A stretch of 18,114 nucleotides of DNA from DSSM01 sp964484125 (GTDB lineage Bacteria; Bacteroidota; Ignavibacteria; Tepidaquicellales; Tepidaquicellaceae): positions 1 to 18,114 of the forward strand of contig CAZAEK010000032.1 in NCBI GenBank assembly GCA_964484125.1. Direction: 5' to 3'. A program made the position numbers and the translations under genes. Every line of letters begins with the position of its first letter. Position 1 is the first letter of the stretch. This document shows, piece by piece, positions 7,790 through 14,202 of the stretch. The notes below the pieces were generated by a model, which was given only the letters and a program-made list of their open reading frames with translations, searched no databases and was not told the origin of the DNA.

Positions 7790-7863
7790 GGGTCAGTAGC
7801 TCAGTTGGTTAGAGCGCGTGCCTTATAAGCACGAGGTGGGAGGTTCAATTCCTCCCTGACCCA
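7790..7863 (+). tRNA. tRNA-Ile with anticodon UAU
   Basis: A perfect cloverleaf can be read. The acceptor is GGGTCAG (7790-7796) with CTGACCC (7856-7862), and the discriminator is A7863. The D-stem is GCTC/GAGC. The anticodon stem is CGTGC/GCACG with loop CTTATAA, giving anticodon TAT at 7824-7826. The variable loop is AGGTG, and the T-stem is GGAGG/CCTCC with loop TTCAATT. CCA is not encoded. The body resembles tRNA-Ile(GAU), and U12-A23 and A37/A38 fit isoleucine identity. UAU reads AUA; most bacteria read AUA with a CAU tRNA carrying lysidine. It lies inside the str operon between fusA and tuf, so it is probably processed from the operon transcript. Confidence 0.93.
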
Positions 7864-7915
7864 CAAATTAGTTCTTAACAAAATTTTTAGAAAACAATAT
7901 TATAAACCTTAAATA

Positions 7916-7921
7916 AAGGAG
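7916..7921 (+). promoter_or_regulatory. Shine-Dalgarno of tuf
   Basis: AAGGAG lies 11 bases before the tuf ATG at 7933. Together with fusA and the small ORF at 399 it is one of the few clear Shine-Dalgarno sequences in the window. Confidence 0.6.
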
Positions 7922-7932
7922 ATACATTTAAT

Positions 7933-9141
7933 ATGGCCAAAGAAAAATTTGACACTAGTAAACCGCATGTCAATATTGGTACCATCGGGCACGTCGATCA
8001 CGGAAAAACCACATTGACCGCTGCCATTACAATGGCTCTTGCAAGAAAAGGAAATGCAACAGTTAAAAAATTTGACGAAATTGACAAAGCACCTGAAGAA
8101 AGAGCAAGAGGAATCACGATAGCAACAGCACACGTTGAATATCAGACTGAAAAAAGACATTACGCACACGTTGACTGTCCCGGTCACGCAGACTACATCA
8201 AGAACATGATCACAGGAGCCGCTCAGATGGACGGTTCAATCCTCGTAGTAGCCGCCACAGACGGTCCTATGCCTCAAACAAGAGAACATATTCTATTAGC
8301 CCGTCAGGTAGGCGTACCGGCTATAGTAGTATTCCTTAATAAGGTTGATGCTGCAGATCCGGAATTACTCGAACTCGTAGAAATGGAAGTAAGAGAATTA
8401 TTAACCAAATACGGATTCCCTGGCGATGAAATTCCGATTATCAGAGGAAGTGCTTTAAAAGCTATGGAGGCCGGACTTGATGAATCAGCAACAATTGAAG
8501 ACGAAAGATTCAAATGCATCTGGGAACTGATGGACGCAGTAGATAACTATGTTCCACAACCTGAAAGAGATGAGAATAAAACATTCCTGATGCCTGTTGA
8601 AGACGTATTCTCAATCACAGGACGCGGAACAGTAGCAACAGGTAGAGTTGAAAGAGGAAAAGTAAAAGTCGGAGAAGAAGTAGAATTAATCGGTCTTGGT
8701 GCACATAAGAAAACCGTAGTAACCGGAGCAGAAATGTTCAATAAGATACTTGATGAAGCAAAAGCAGGATTCAACTGCGGCTTATTATTAAGAGGTATTG
8801 ATAAGAACGAAATAGAAAGAGGTATGGTACTCGCAAAGCCGGGTTCAATAACACCTCACAAGAAATTCGAAGCTCAGGTTTACGTATTATCAAAAGAAGA
8901 AGGTGGACGTCATACACCATTTTCATCAAATTACAGACCGCAGTTTTATTTCAGAACAACAGACGTAACCGGTGTAGTATCATTACCTGAAGAGATACAG
9001 ATGGTAATGCCGGGCGATAACGTTGAAAAACTTATAATTGAATTAATCAGCGAAATCGCTATGGAAGAAGGCTTAAAGTTTGCTATCCGTGAAGGTGGTA
9101 AAACAGTAGGCGCCGGAATCGTAACAAAGATACTTGAATAA
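7933..9141 (+). CDS. tuf: Elongation factor Tu
   Basis: EF-Tu delivers aminoacyl-tRNA to the ribosome as a GTP complex. The 402-aa protein is a little longer than the ~394-aa E. coli form, with extra residues in the linker after the G domain (~185-220). GHVDHGKT (19-26), RGITIATAHVEY (59-70), DCPGHADY with the catalytic His85 (81-88) and NKVD (136-139) are all present, as are domains II and III ('GRGTVATGRVERG', 'GGRHTPFSSNYRPQFYFRT'). It is preceded by a good Shine-Dalgarno and by the tRNA-Ile 69 bases upstream. The codon choice looks more optimised than in its neighbours, with fewer AUA codons. Confidence 0.98.
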   Translation: MAKEKFDTSKPHVNIGTIGHVDHGKTTLTAAITMALARKGNATVKKFDEIDKAPEERARGITIATAHVEYQTEKRHYAHVDCPGHADYIKNMITGAAQMDGSILVVAATDGPMPQTREHILLARQVGVPAIVVFLNKVDAADPELLELVEMEVRELLTKYGFPGDEIPIIRGSALKAMEAGLDESATIEDERFKCIWELMDAVDNYVPQPERDENKTFLMPVEDVFSITGRGTVATGRVERGKVKVGEEVELIGLGAHKKTVVTGAEMFNKILDEAKAGFNCGLLLRGIDKNEIERGMVLAKPGSITPHKKFEAQVYVLSKEEGGRHTPFSSNYRPQFYFRTTDVTGVVSLPEEIQMVMPGDNVEKLIIELISEIAMEEGLKFAIREGGKTVGAGIVTKILE

Positions 9142-9173
9142 AGAAAATTGGTAACTAAGTTTGCAAAAGGAAT

Positions 9174-9196
9174 GCAGTCCGTAAACAGCGGACTGC
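9174..9196 (+). promoter_or_regulatory. GC-rich hairpin between tuf and rpsJ
   Basis: GCAGTCCG (9174-9181) and CGGACTGC (9189-9196) form a perfect 8-bp stem with a TAAACAG loop. It stands out in an A+T-rich 99-base spacer. No U-tract follows directly ('tgccccgagcataatttt' comes next), so it is a poor intrinsic terminator. It may instead be an RNA-processing site, a transcript stabiliser or a protein-binding site in the rpsJ leader. The function is not known. Confidence 0.5.
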
Positions 9197-9240
9197 TGCC
9201 CCGAGCATAATTTTAAAAACTTATATAGAAATTTAGAAAA

Positions 9241-9549
9241 GTGACCACGCAAAAAATAAGAATTAAACTTAAATCTTACGACCATATGTTGCTCGACAAA
9301 TGGACTGAAAAGATAATTAAGACAGTAAAGTCCACAGGAGCAATAGTAAGCGGTCCGATACCGTTACCTACAAAAAAGAATGTTTATACGGTATTGAGAT
9401 CGCCACACGTTGACAAGAAGTCACGTGAACAGTTCGAGACAAGGTCGCACAAGAGGATGATAGACATATTAAACTCATCAAACAAAACAGTAGATGCGTT
9501 GACAAAGTTAGATCCTCCGGGCGGCGTTGATATTGAGATAAAAGTTTAA
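9241..9549 (+). CDS. rpsJ: 30S ribosomal protein S10
   Basis: S10 is a 30S head protein that also serves as NusE in transcription antitermination with NusB and NusG. The 102-aa product begins at GTG 9241 ((M)TTQKIRIKLKSYDHMLLDKW), fixed by the family N-terminus. Typical segments are 'GPIPLPTKKNVYTVLRSPHVDKKSREQFETRSHKRMIDI' and the C-terminal 'LDPPGGVDIEIKV'. The leader has no Shine-Dalgarno and only A-rich sequence. It opens the S10 part of the block, 99 bases after tuf and 37 bases before rplC. Confidence 0.97.
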   Translation: MTTQKIRIKLKSYDHMLLDKWTEKIIKTVKSTGAIVSGPIPLPTKKNVYTVLRSPHVDKKSREQFETRSHKRMIDILNSSNKTVDALTKLDPPGGVDIEIKV

Positions 9550-9586
9550 TGAAGAATCTGCAAATTAAAATAAGGTTGAAACATCA

Positions 9587-10210
9587 ATGATAGGCTTATT
9601 AGGAAAAAAAATTGGGATGACGACATACTTTGAGGAATCAGGAAACGCAATACCATGCACAGTAGTAGAAGCGGGTCCCTGTTATATCACTCAGATAAAA
9701 ACGACCGAGAAAGACGGATATGAAGCAGTAAAATTTGGATTCGGTACAAAGAAGGAAAAAAATACAACAAAACCCGAATACGGACAATTTAAGAAATTAA
9801 ATATTCCTGCAGCAAGATTTATAAAGGAAATCAGAGATTTTCCAATAGAAGGATTAAAAGAAGGCGATCAGGTAAAGGTAGATATATTTAAGCAAGGCGA
9901 TATAGTGAAAGTATCAGGTATATCAAAAGGAAAAGGATTTCAGGGTGTTGTAAAGAGACACGGATTCGGAGGCGGCGTAAGAACACACGGTCAGAGTGAC
10001 AGGGAAAGAGCACCCGGTTCTATAGGAGCAAGCTCGTATCCCTCAAGAGTTCTGAAAGGTCAGCGAATGGCTGGAAGAACGGGAGGCAGACGGGTAACGG
10101 TACGGAACCTGAAAATCATCAAGATCATACCCGATTCAAACATATTATTAATAAAGGGCGCTATCCCGGGCGCAAATACGGGATTTGTCGAAATATATAA
10201 AAACGCATAA
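9587..10210 (+). CDS. rplC: 50S ribosomal protein L3
   Basis: L3 is an early 23S rRNA-binding assembly protein that reaches towards the peptidyl-transferase centre. It is 207 aa, the normal length. Start MIGLLGKKIGMT and the extended-loop signature 'GFQGVVKRHGFGGG', 'THGQSDRERAPGSIG', 'VLKGQRMAGRTGG' are all present. A modest TAAGG element (9571-9575) precedes the ATG. Its TAA overlaps the rplD ATG by one base (TAATG), which points to translational coupling. By my count 13 of its 21 Ile codons are AUA, 6 AUC and 2 AUU, relevant to the tRNA-Ile(UAU) gene upstream. Confidence 0.97.
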   Translation: MIGLLGKKIGMTTYFEESGNAIPCTVVEAGPCYITQIKTTEKDGYEAVKFGFGTKKEKNTTKPEYGQFKKLNIPAARFIKEIRDFPIEGLKEGDQVKVDIFKQGDIVKVSGISKGKGFQGVVKRHGFGGGVRTHGQSDRERAPGSIGASSYPSRVLKGQRMAGRTGGRRVTVRNLKIIKIIPDSNILLIKGAIPGANTGFVEIYKNA

Positions 10211-10836
10211 TGGAACTTAAAGTATATAAAATAGACGGAACTGAAAGTGGCGAAACGGTAAATCTTCCGGAAAGTGTATTCGGAATAGAACCGAACACGC
10301 ACTTAATTTATCAGGCAGTAAGAACATATCTTTCGAATCAAAGGCAAGGCACACATAAAACGAAAGAGAGAAGTGAAGTTAGAGGAGGCGGTAAAAAACC
10401 TTTCAGACAGAAAGGAACCGGCAGAGCCCGTCAGGGAACAAGCCGTTCACCTTTAATGGTTGGCGGTGGAACTATATTCGGTCCAAAGCCGCATAAATAC
10501 ACTTTAACTCTTCCGAAAAAAGCAGCACGGCTTGCCAGAAAAAGTGCTTTGAGTTTAAAGGCAAAAGAAAATGAAATAATGATAGTTCAGGATTTCAATT
10601 TCGAAGCTCCAAAGACCAAAGACTTGTACAATATTCTGAAAGGATTAAAGATTGAAGATAAAAAGACATTGCTCTTAGTTCCATCAAAGAATGAAACAGT
10701 TTATAAATCGGGAAGAAATATCCCTAAACTGAACGTATTGATTTCAGATAAGGCGGCAACATACGAATTGCTGAATAATAAAATCCTGTTAATTCAGAAA
10801 TCGGCTGTTGAGCCACTATGCAAATCGCTATTATAA
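10210..10836 (+). CDS. rplD: 50S ribosomal protein L4
   Basis: L4 binds 23S rRNA domain I and lines the exit tunnel. The 208-aa product has the conserved long basic loop with 'HKTKERSEVRGGGKKPFRQKG', then 'GTGRARQGTSRSP' and 'GGGTIFGPKP' (about residues 48-95), followed by the globular C-terminal part. Its ATG overlaps the rplC stop. In E. coli L4 autoregulates the S10 operon; no matching leader structure was identified here apart from the unexplained hairpin before rpsJ. Confidence 0.97.
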   Translation: MELKVYKIDGTESGETVNLPESVFGIEPNTHLIYQAVRTYLSNQRQGTHKTKERSEVRGGGKKPFRQKGTGRARQGTSRSPLMVGGGTIFGPKPHKYTLTLPKKAARLARKSALSLKAKENEIMIVQDFNFEAPKTKDLYNILKGLKIEDKKTLLLVPSKNETVYKSGRNIPKLNVLISDKAATYELLNNKILLIQKSAVEPLCKSLL

Positions 10837-10850
10837 AACTATTGAAGAAA

Positions 10851-11165
10851 ATGAAAGACTTATTAAACAGAAAACAGATATTAGTCAGACCGCTTATAAC
10901 TGAAAAAAACACCGCATTACAAGAGCAATATAACCAGTATTTTTTTGAAGTTAGCCTTGATTCAAATAAAATAGAAATCAAAAAGGCAGTCGAAAAAAAA
11001 TTTAAAGTCAGAGTTACAGGTGTAAAAACTCTTATAATGAAAGGGAAACAGAAATCCCAGTTCACACGAAAGGGTCGTTTTTCAGGATTCAGAGCAGACA
11101 GAAAAAAAGCCATTGTAACGTTGCATAAAGATGACAAAATAGATTTATTTGGTCAGACGGAATAA
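10851..11165 (+). CDS. rplW: 50S ribosomal protein L23
   Basis: L23 sits at the tunnel exit and docks trigger factor and SRP. I choose the ATG at 10851 (MKDLLNRKQILVRPLITEK, 104 aa) because it starts 14 bases after rplD and gives the usual L23 length. An in-frame ATG at 10818 would add 11 residues and overlap rplD, and is less likely. The hallmark 'RPLITEKN' is near the start, then 'YFFEVSLDSNKIEIKKAVEK', 'VRVTGVKTLIMKGKQK' and 'FRADRKKAIVTL'. It is the last ribosomal gene of the block: rplB, which normally follows, is missing and a strong hairpin comes next. Confidence 0.95.
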   Translation: MKDLLNRKQILVRPLITEKNTALQEQYNQYFFEVSLDSNKIEIKKAVEKKFKVRVTGVKTLIMKGKQKSQFTRKGRFSGFRADRKKAIVTLHKDDKIDLFGQTE

Positions 11166-11199
11166 AGAGCAAAGGTCTGATAAAGAATAGTTTTTAAAA

Positions 11200-11242
11200 A
11201 ATAATTCACGTGCCTATGCTCCGGCATAGGCACATAATTATT
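11200..11242 (+). terminator. Strong hairpin ending the rplW transcript
   Basis: GTGCCTATGC (11210-11219) and GCATAGGCAC (11224-11233) form a perfect 10-bp stem closed by a TCCG tetraloop. After a 3x2 internal loop, a further 7-bp A/T stem pairs AATAATT (11200-11206) with AATTATT (11236-11242). No T-run follows on the + strand, while a T-rich run follows on the - strand. It most likely terminates the ribosomal operon or attenuates read-through into rpoD. Confidence 0.6.
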
Positions 11243-11298
11243 GAAACTATTTACAATAAACAATCGTTTATAAAAAGCAAGTAACCTAAACCAGTAGA

Positions 11299-12156
11299 AT
11301 GAAATTAGGCAAACAATACACAAGCAGGGAAAATCAATCTACCGACATATATCTTAAAGAGATAAGTAAGACACAACCATTAGCAGTATCTGAAGAAATT
11401 GAATGTGCAAAAAGAATCAGAAAAGGAGATAAGAAAGCCCTTGATATGCTCGTAAAAGCTAATCTGAGATTCGTTGTAAGCGTAGCTAAGCAATATCAGA
11501 ATCAGGGTCTTTCTCTCAACGACCTGATAAACGAAGGTAACCTCGGACTTATTAAGGCGGCAAAGAAATTTGATGAGACAAGAGGTTTTAAATTTATCTC
11601 TTATGCAGTCTGGTGGATAAGGCAGTCAATACTTCAGGCACTAGCGGAACAATCAAGAGTTGTAAGACTTCCACTGAACATAGTTCAGCAGAAGAGTAAA
11701 ATTACTAAAACAATCAGTGAACTTGAACAGCAGAACGAAAGAGCTCCGAATGTATTGGAAATAGCGGAGCAACTCGATATGAGTATTTATGAGGTTCAGG
11801 AAACGCTGAAAAATTCAGGCGGTCACGTCTCTATGGATGCACCAAGTGTTCATGGAGAGGACACAAAACTGATAGATATAATGCCTGACAAAGCAGAAAA
11901 GATGCCTGATATGGGATTAATGAAGGAATCTTTAAGAATAGAAATAGAAAGGGCTCTTGATACATTATCCCAAAGGGAAAAGGAAGTAGTAAAACTTTAT
12001 TACGGACTTGAAAAGGAAAACCCCTTAACGCTTGAAGAAATCGGTGATAAATACAAGCTGACAAGGGAAAGAGTCCGTCAGATTAAAGAAAAAGCAATAA
12101 GAAGATTAAGACAGGCATCGCGTTCAAAATCTCTTAAAGGTTATCTAGGACAATAA
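11299..12156 (+). CDS. rpoD: Primary RNA polymerase sigma factor (Bacteroidetes/Chlorobi-type SigA/RpoD)
   Basis: This sigma-70 family protein gives core RNA polymerase its promoter specificity. At 285 aa it lacks region 1.1 and the non-conserved insert, exactly as in the short primary sigma of Bacteroidetes. Region 1.2 spans ~15-45. Region 2 carries 'ANLRFVVSVAKQYQNQGL' (54-71), 'DLINEGNLGLIKAAKKFD' and the -10-binding 'GFKFISYAVWWIRQSI' (96-111). Region 3 spans ~125-200. Region 4 has 'TLSQREKEVV' and the helix-turn-helix 'TLEEIGDKYKLTRERVRQIKEKAIRRLR' split over ~244-271. It lies 133 bases after rplW, past the hairpin, and is followed by a strong terminator. Its complete regions 2 and 4 and the FCB-type sequence argue for the housekeeping sigma. 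Confidence 0.93.
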   Translation: MKLGKQYTSRENQSTDIYLKEISKTQPLAVSEEIECAKRIRKGDKKALDMLVKANLRFVVSVAKQYQNQGLSLNDLINEGNLGLIKAAKKFDETRGFKFISYAVWWIRQSILQALAEQSRVVRLPLNIVQQKSKITKTISELEQQNERAPNVLEIAEQLDMSIYEVQETLKNSGGHVSMDAPSVHGEDTKLIDIMPDKAEKMPDMGLMKESLRIEIERALDTLSQREKEVVKLYYGLEKENPLTLEEIGDKYKLTRERVRQIKEKAIRRLRQASRSKSLKGYLGQ

Positions 12157-12172
12157 TTTTTGAATTATTTTT

Positions 12173-12210
12173 AAAATCCCGTTAATTCATAACAGAATTA
12201 ACGGGATTTT
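12173..12210. terminator. Bidirectional intrinsic terminator between rpoD and the converging TPR gene
   Basis: A perfect 16-bp stem joins 12173-12188 (AAAATCCCGTTAATTC) and 12195-12210 (GAATTAACGGGATTTT) around an ATAACA loop. T-runs lie on the 3' side for both strands. It begins 17 bases after the rpoD stop and touches the stop codon of the minus-strand gene. Confidence 0.93.
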
Positions 12211-14199
12211 TTATTTAGAGAGAGAGTCAAGTTTTGAACGGGCATTAATATCTTTAGGATTTAATGCGAGAATTTTTTTATATGTCTCTATTGCGTCATT
12301 TTTTCTCCCTGTTTTAAGATACACTTCGGCTAAGCCGCTCAATGCATTAATGTTCCCAGAATCCAGCCCTATAGATTCATTTAGTTTATCTTCAGCTTTT
12401 TTATAATCCTTCAGTTCAATATAACACATTGCCATATTATTAAGATATCCCGAAGCACTAAGTGGATCTAATTCGATAAGTTTTTCCAGGTCTTTAATTG
12501 CAAGTTCATATTTACCTGTCTGAAAATAGCTGTATGAGCGTTTCTGTAAAACTGTTAATTGACTTCCTTCCGTAGAATTAGGAATCAATCCAAGCTCATC
12601 GGTTTCACCGTTTTTAAGGGCAGTAAGTATTTTTAGCGAACCCCTGTAATCCGGTGAAATAATCTGAAGCTTTTCCAGAAGCGGAATTGCATCTTCATTC
12701 CTGCCCATCATCTGATAGAGATTAGCGAGCTGGAAATATCCGTCTGGAGCAAGTGAATCTATTGCAATGCCTTTACTTATGTGAAGCTCCGCAGAATCAA
12801 GAACATTTTGCAGAATATAAACCTGACCGAGATTATGATGTGCGAGGACATTATTATCACGGATTTCGATTGCTCTTAAATATTTCTCTTTTGCGATATC
12901 AAAATTCTGACGGTTGGCATACTGATTGCCTGAATTAACGAGCAACACAGTTCCGTCAACGCCTTCTACTGTTGCATAAAGTATTTCTTCGGAAAACCAG
13001 TCTTTATTTCTCTGAAAAGTTAAAAAAGAAAAAACAATTAAAATAATAATAACTGCGACTGAATAATTCCTGATACCATTTTCAGATTTCAGATAAATTA
13101 CAACACCTGAAACTGCAACAGAAAGAGCAAATGAACCAAGATATAAAAACCTTTCTGCCATCAGATTCATTGTAGGTATAATATTCATAACCGGCAGTAG
13201 AGATATAAAGAAAAACAATATTGAAAAAGCAAAAGCAGGAAAATCTTTTTTAATTAATACAGATATTACAATTCCGGCAATCAGAATAACGGCTGACAGC
13301 AATACCATTGCCTCAAAAAGAGATTTGGCATCCGGAATGACTCCATTGTAGTGATAGAGAAGATTAATCGGAACAAATAACAATTTCAGATATACAGGAA
13401 TAGTTTTCAGCATAGTACCAAAAGCCGTTATACCATCTATTCCATAGAAATACAAATATTTTTCTCTTTCGGGAATATCTTTTAAAACAATATATCTGAT
13501 AATCAAATACAAAATGGTAATACCTGCGAAAAGCAGATAAGCTTTAATATTCTTTTTAAAGAAATCCTTATTTTCTTTTTTAAAGATAAAATCATAAAGC
13601 AGTATGAAAAGTGGCATCGTAACTATCATTTCTTTTGAAAGCAATCCGAGAACATAGAAAACCAGGGCGAGATTCAGGTTCTTTTGAGACTTTAAATCGT
13701 CAGAATATTTTATATAAAAAAGAAATGAAGCGAAGAAAAACAAAGTAACAAGGGAATCCGTTCTGCCGCTTACCCAGGCAACCGCTTCAGTGTGAACTGG
13801 ATGTACTGCGAAAAGCAAACTTCCGGTAAAAGCGCCGGTCAGACCGAATTTAAAATTCCGGAACATATATTTCAGTACTGAAAAAAGCAGCAGTGAAGAA
13901 ATTAAATGAATAAGAATATTTGTTAGATGGAATCCGAATGGCTTCAAACCCCAGATTGCATAATCTATAGCATAAGTTGTTGAGACTACAGGTCTGTAGT
14001 ATCTTCCGATAACTTTATGGAAACCTTCGTCGGCGGTAAAGTATTTCGGAATGTTGGAAAGGGACTGAATCGAAGTATTATTAACAACCACACTTTCATC
14101 ATCAAAAACAAACTGATTTTGAAGTGAATTTGCGTAAATCCCAAAGGAAATTATTCCTAAGATTAAAAATAAATAAAGAGGTCTTATTTTTTCAAACAT
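12211..14199 (-). CDS. TMTC-like GT-C family membrane protein with C-terminal TPR repeats
   Basis: This is a 662-aa polytopic membrane protein. Residues 1-400 hold about ten hydrophobic segments with the marks of the TMTC/DUF1736 group of GT-C glycosyltransferases: an acidic 'FVFDDE' (30-35) in the first outer loop, 'HPVHTEAVAWVSGRTD' (133-148), 'LSKE' (187-190), the DUF1736-like 'LKLLFVPINLLYHY' (271-284) and 'NLMAERFLYLGS' (345-356). Residues ~415-655 form about six TPR units. Eukaryotic TMTCs O-mannosylate cadherins from a dolichol-linked sugar; the bacterial members are uncharacterised, so glycosyl transfer is inferred. The gene starts 3 bases after the stop of the upstream secreted lamin-tail protein, so the two are very probably co-transcribed. 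Confidence 0.8.
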   Translation of the reverse strand: MFEKIRPLYLFLILGIISFGIYANSLQNQFVFDDESVVVNNTSIQSLSNIPKYFTADEGFHKVIGRYYRPVVSTTYAIDYAIWGLKPFGFHLTNILIHLISSLLLFSVLKYMFRNFKFGLTGAFTGSLLFAVHPVHTEAVAWVSGRTDSLVTLFFFASFLFYIKYSDDLKSQKNLNLALVFYVLGLLSKEMIVTMPLFILLYDFIFKKENKDFFKKNIKAYLLFAGITILYLIIRYIVLKDIPEREKYLYFYGIDGITAFGTMLKTIPVYLKLLFVPINLLYHYNGVIPDAKSLFEAMVLLSAVILIAGIVISVLIKKDFPAFAFSILFFFISLLPVMNIIPTMNLMAERFLYLGSFALSVAVSGVVIYLKSENGIRNYSVAVIIILIVFSFLTFQRNKDWFSEEILYATVEGVDGTVLLVNSGNQYANRQNFDIAKEKYLRAIEIRDNNVLAHHNLGQVYILQNVLDSAELHISKGIAIDSLAPDGYFQLANLYQMMGRNEDAIPLLEKLQIISPDYRGSLKILTALKNGETDELGLIPNSTEGSQLTVLQKRSYSYFQTGKYELAIKDLEKLIELDPLSASGYLNNMAMCYIELKDYKKAEDKLNESIGLDSGNINALSGLAEVYLKTGRKNDAIETYKKILALNPKDINARSKLDSLSK

Positions 14200-14202
14200 A
14201 TT

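Noticed and set aside
10724..11137. 137-codon minus-strand ORF opposite rplD/rplW
   Set aside because: It overlaps two clear ribosomal protein genes on the other strand; its product is Phe/Ser/Ile-rich, typical of antisense of A-rich coding DNA.
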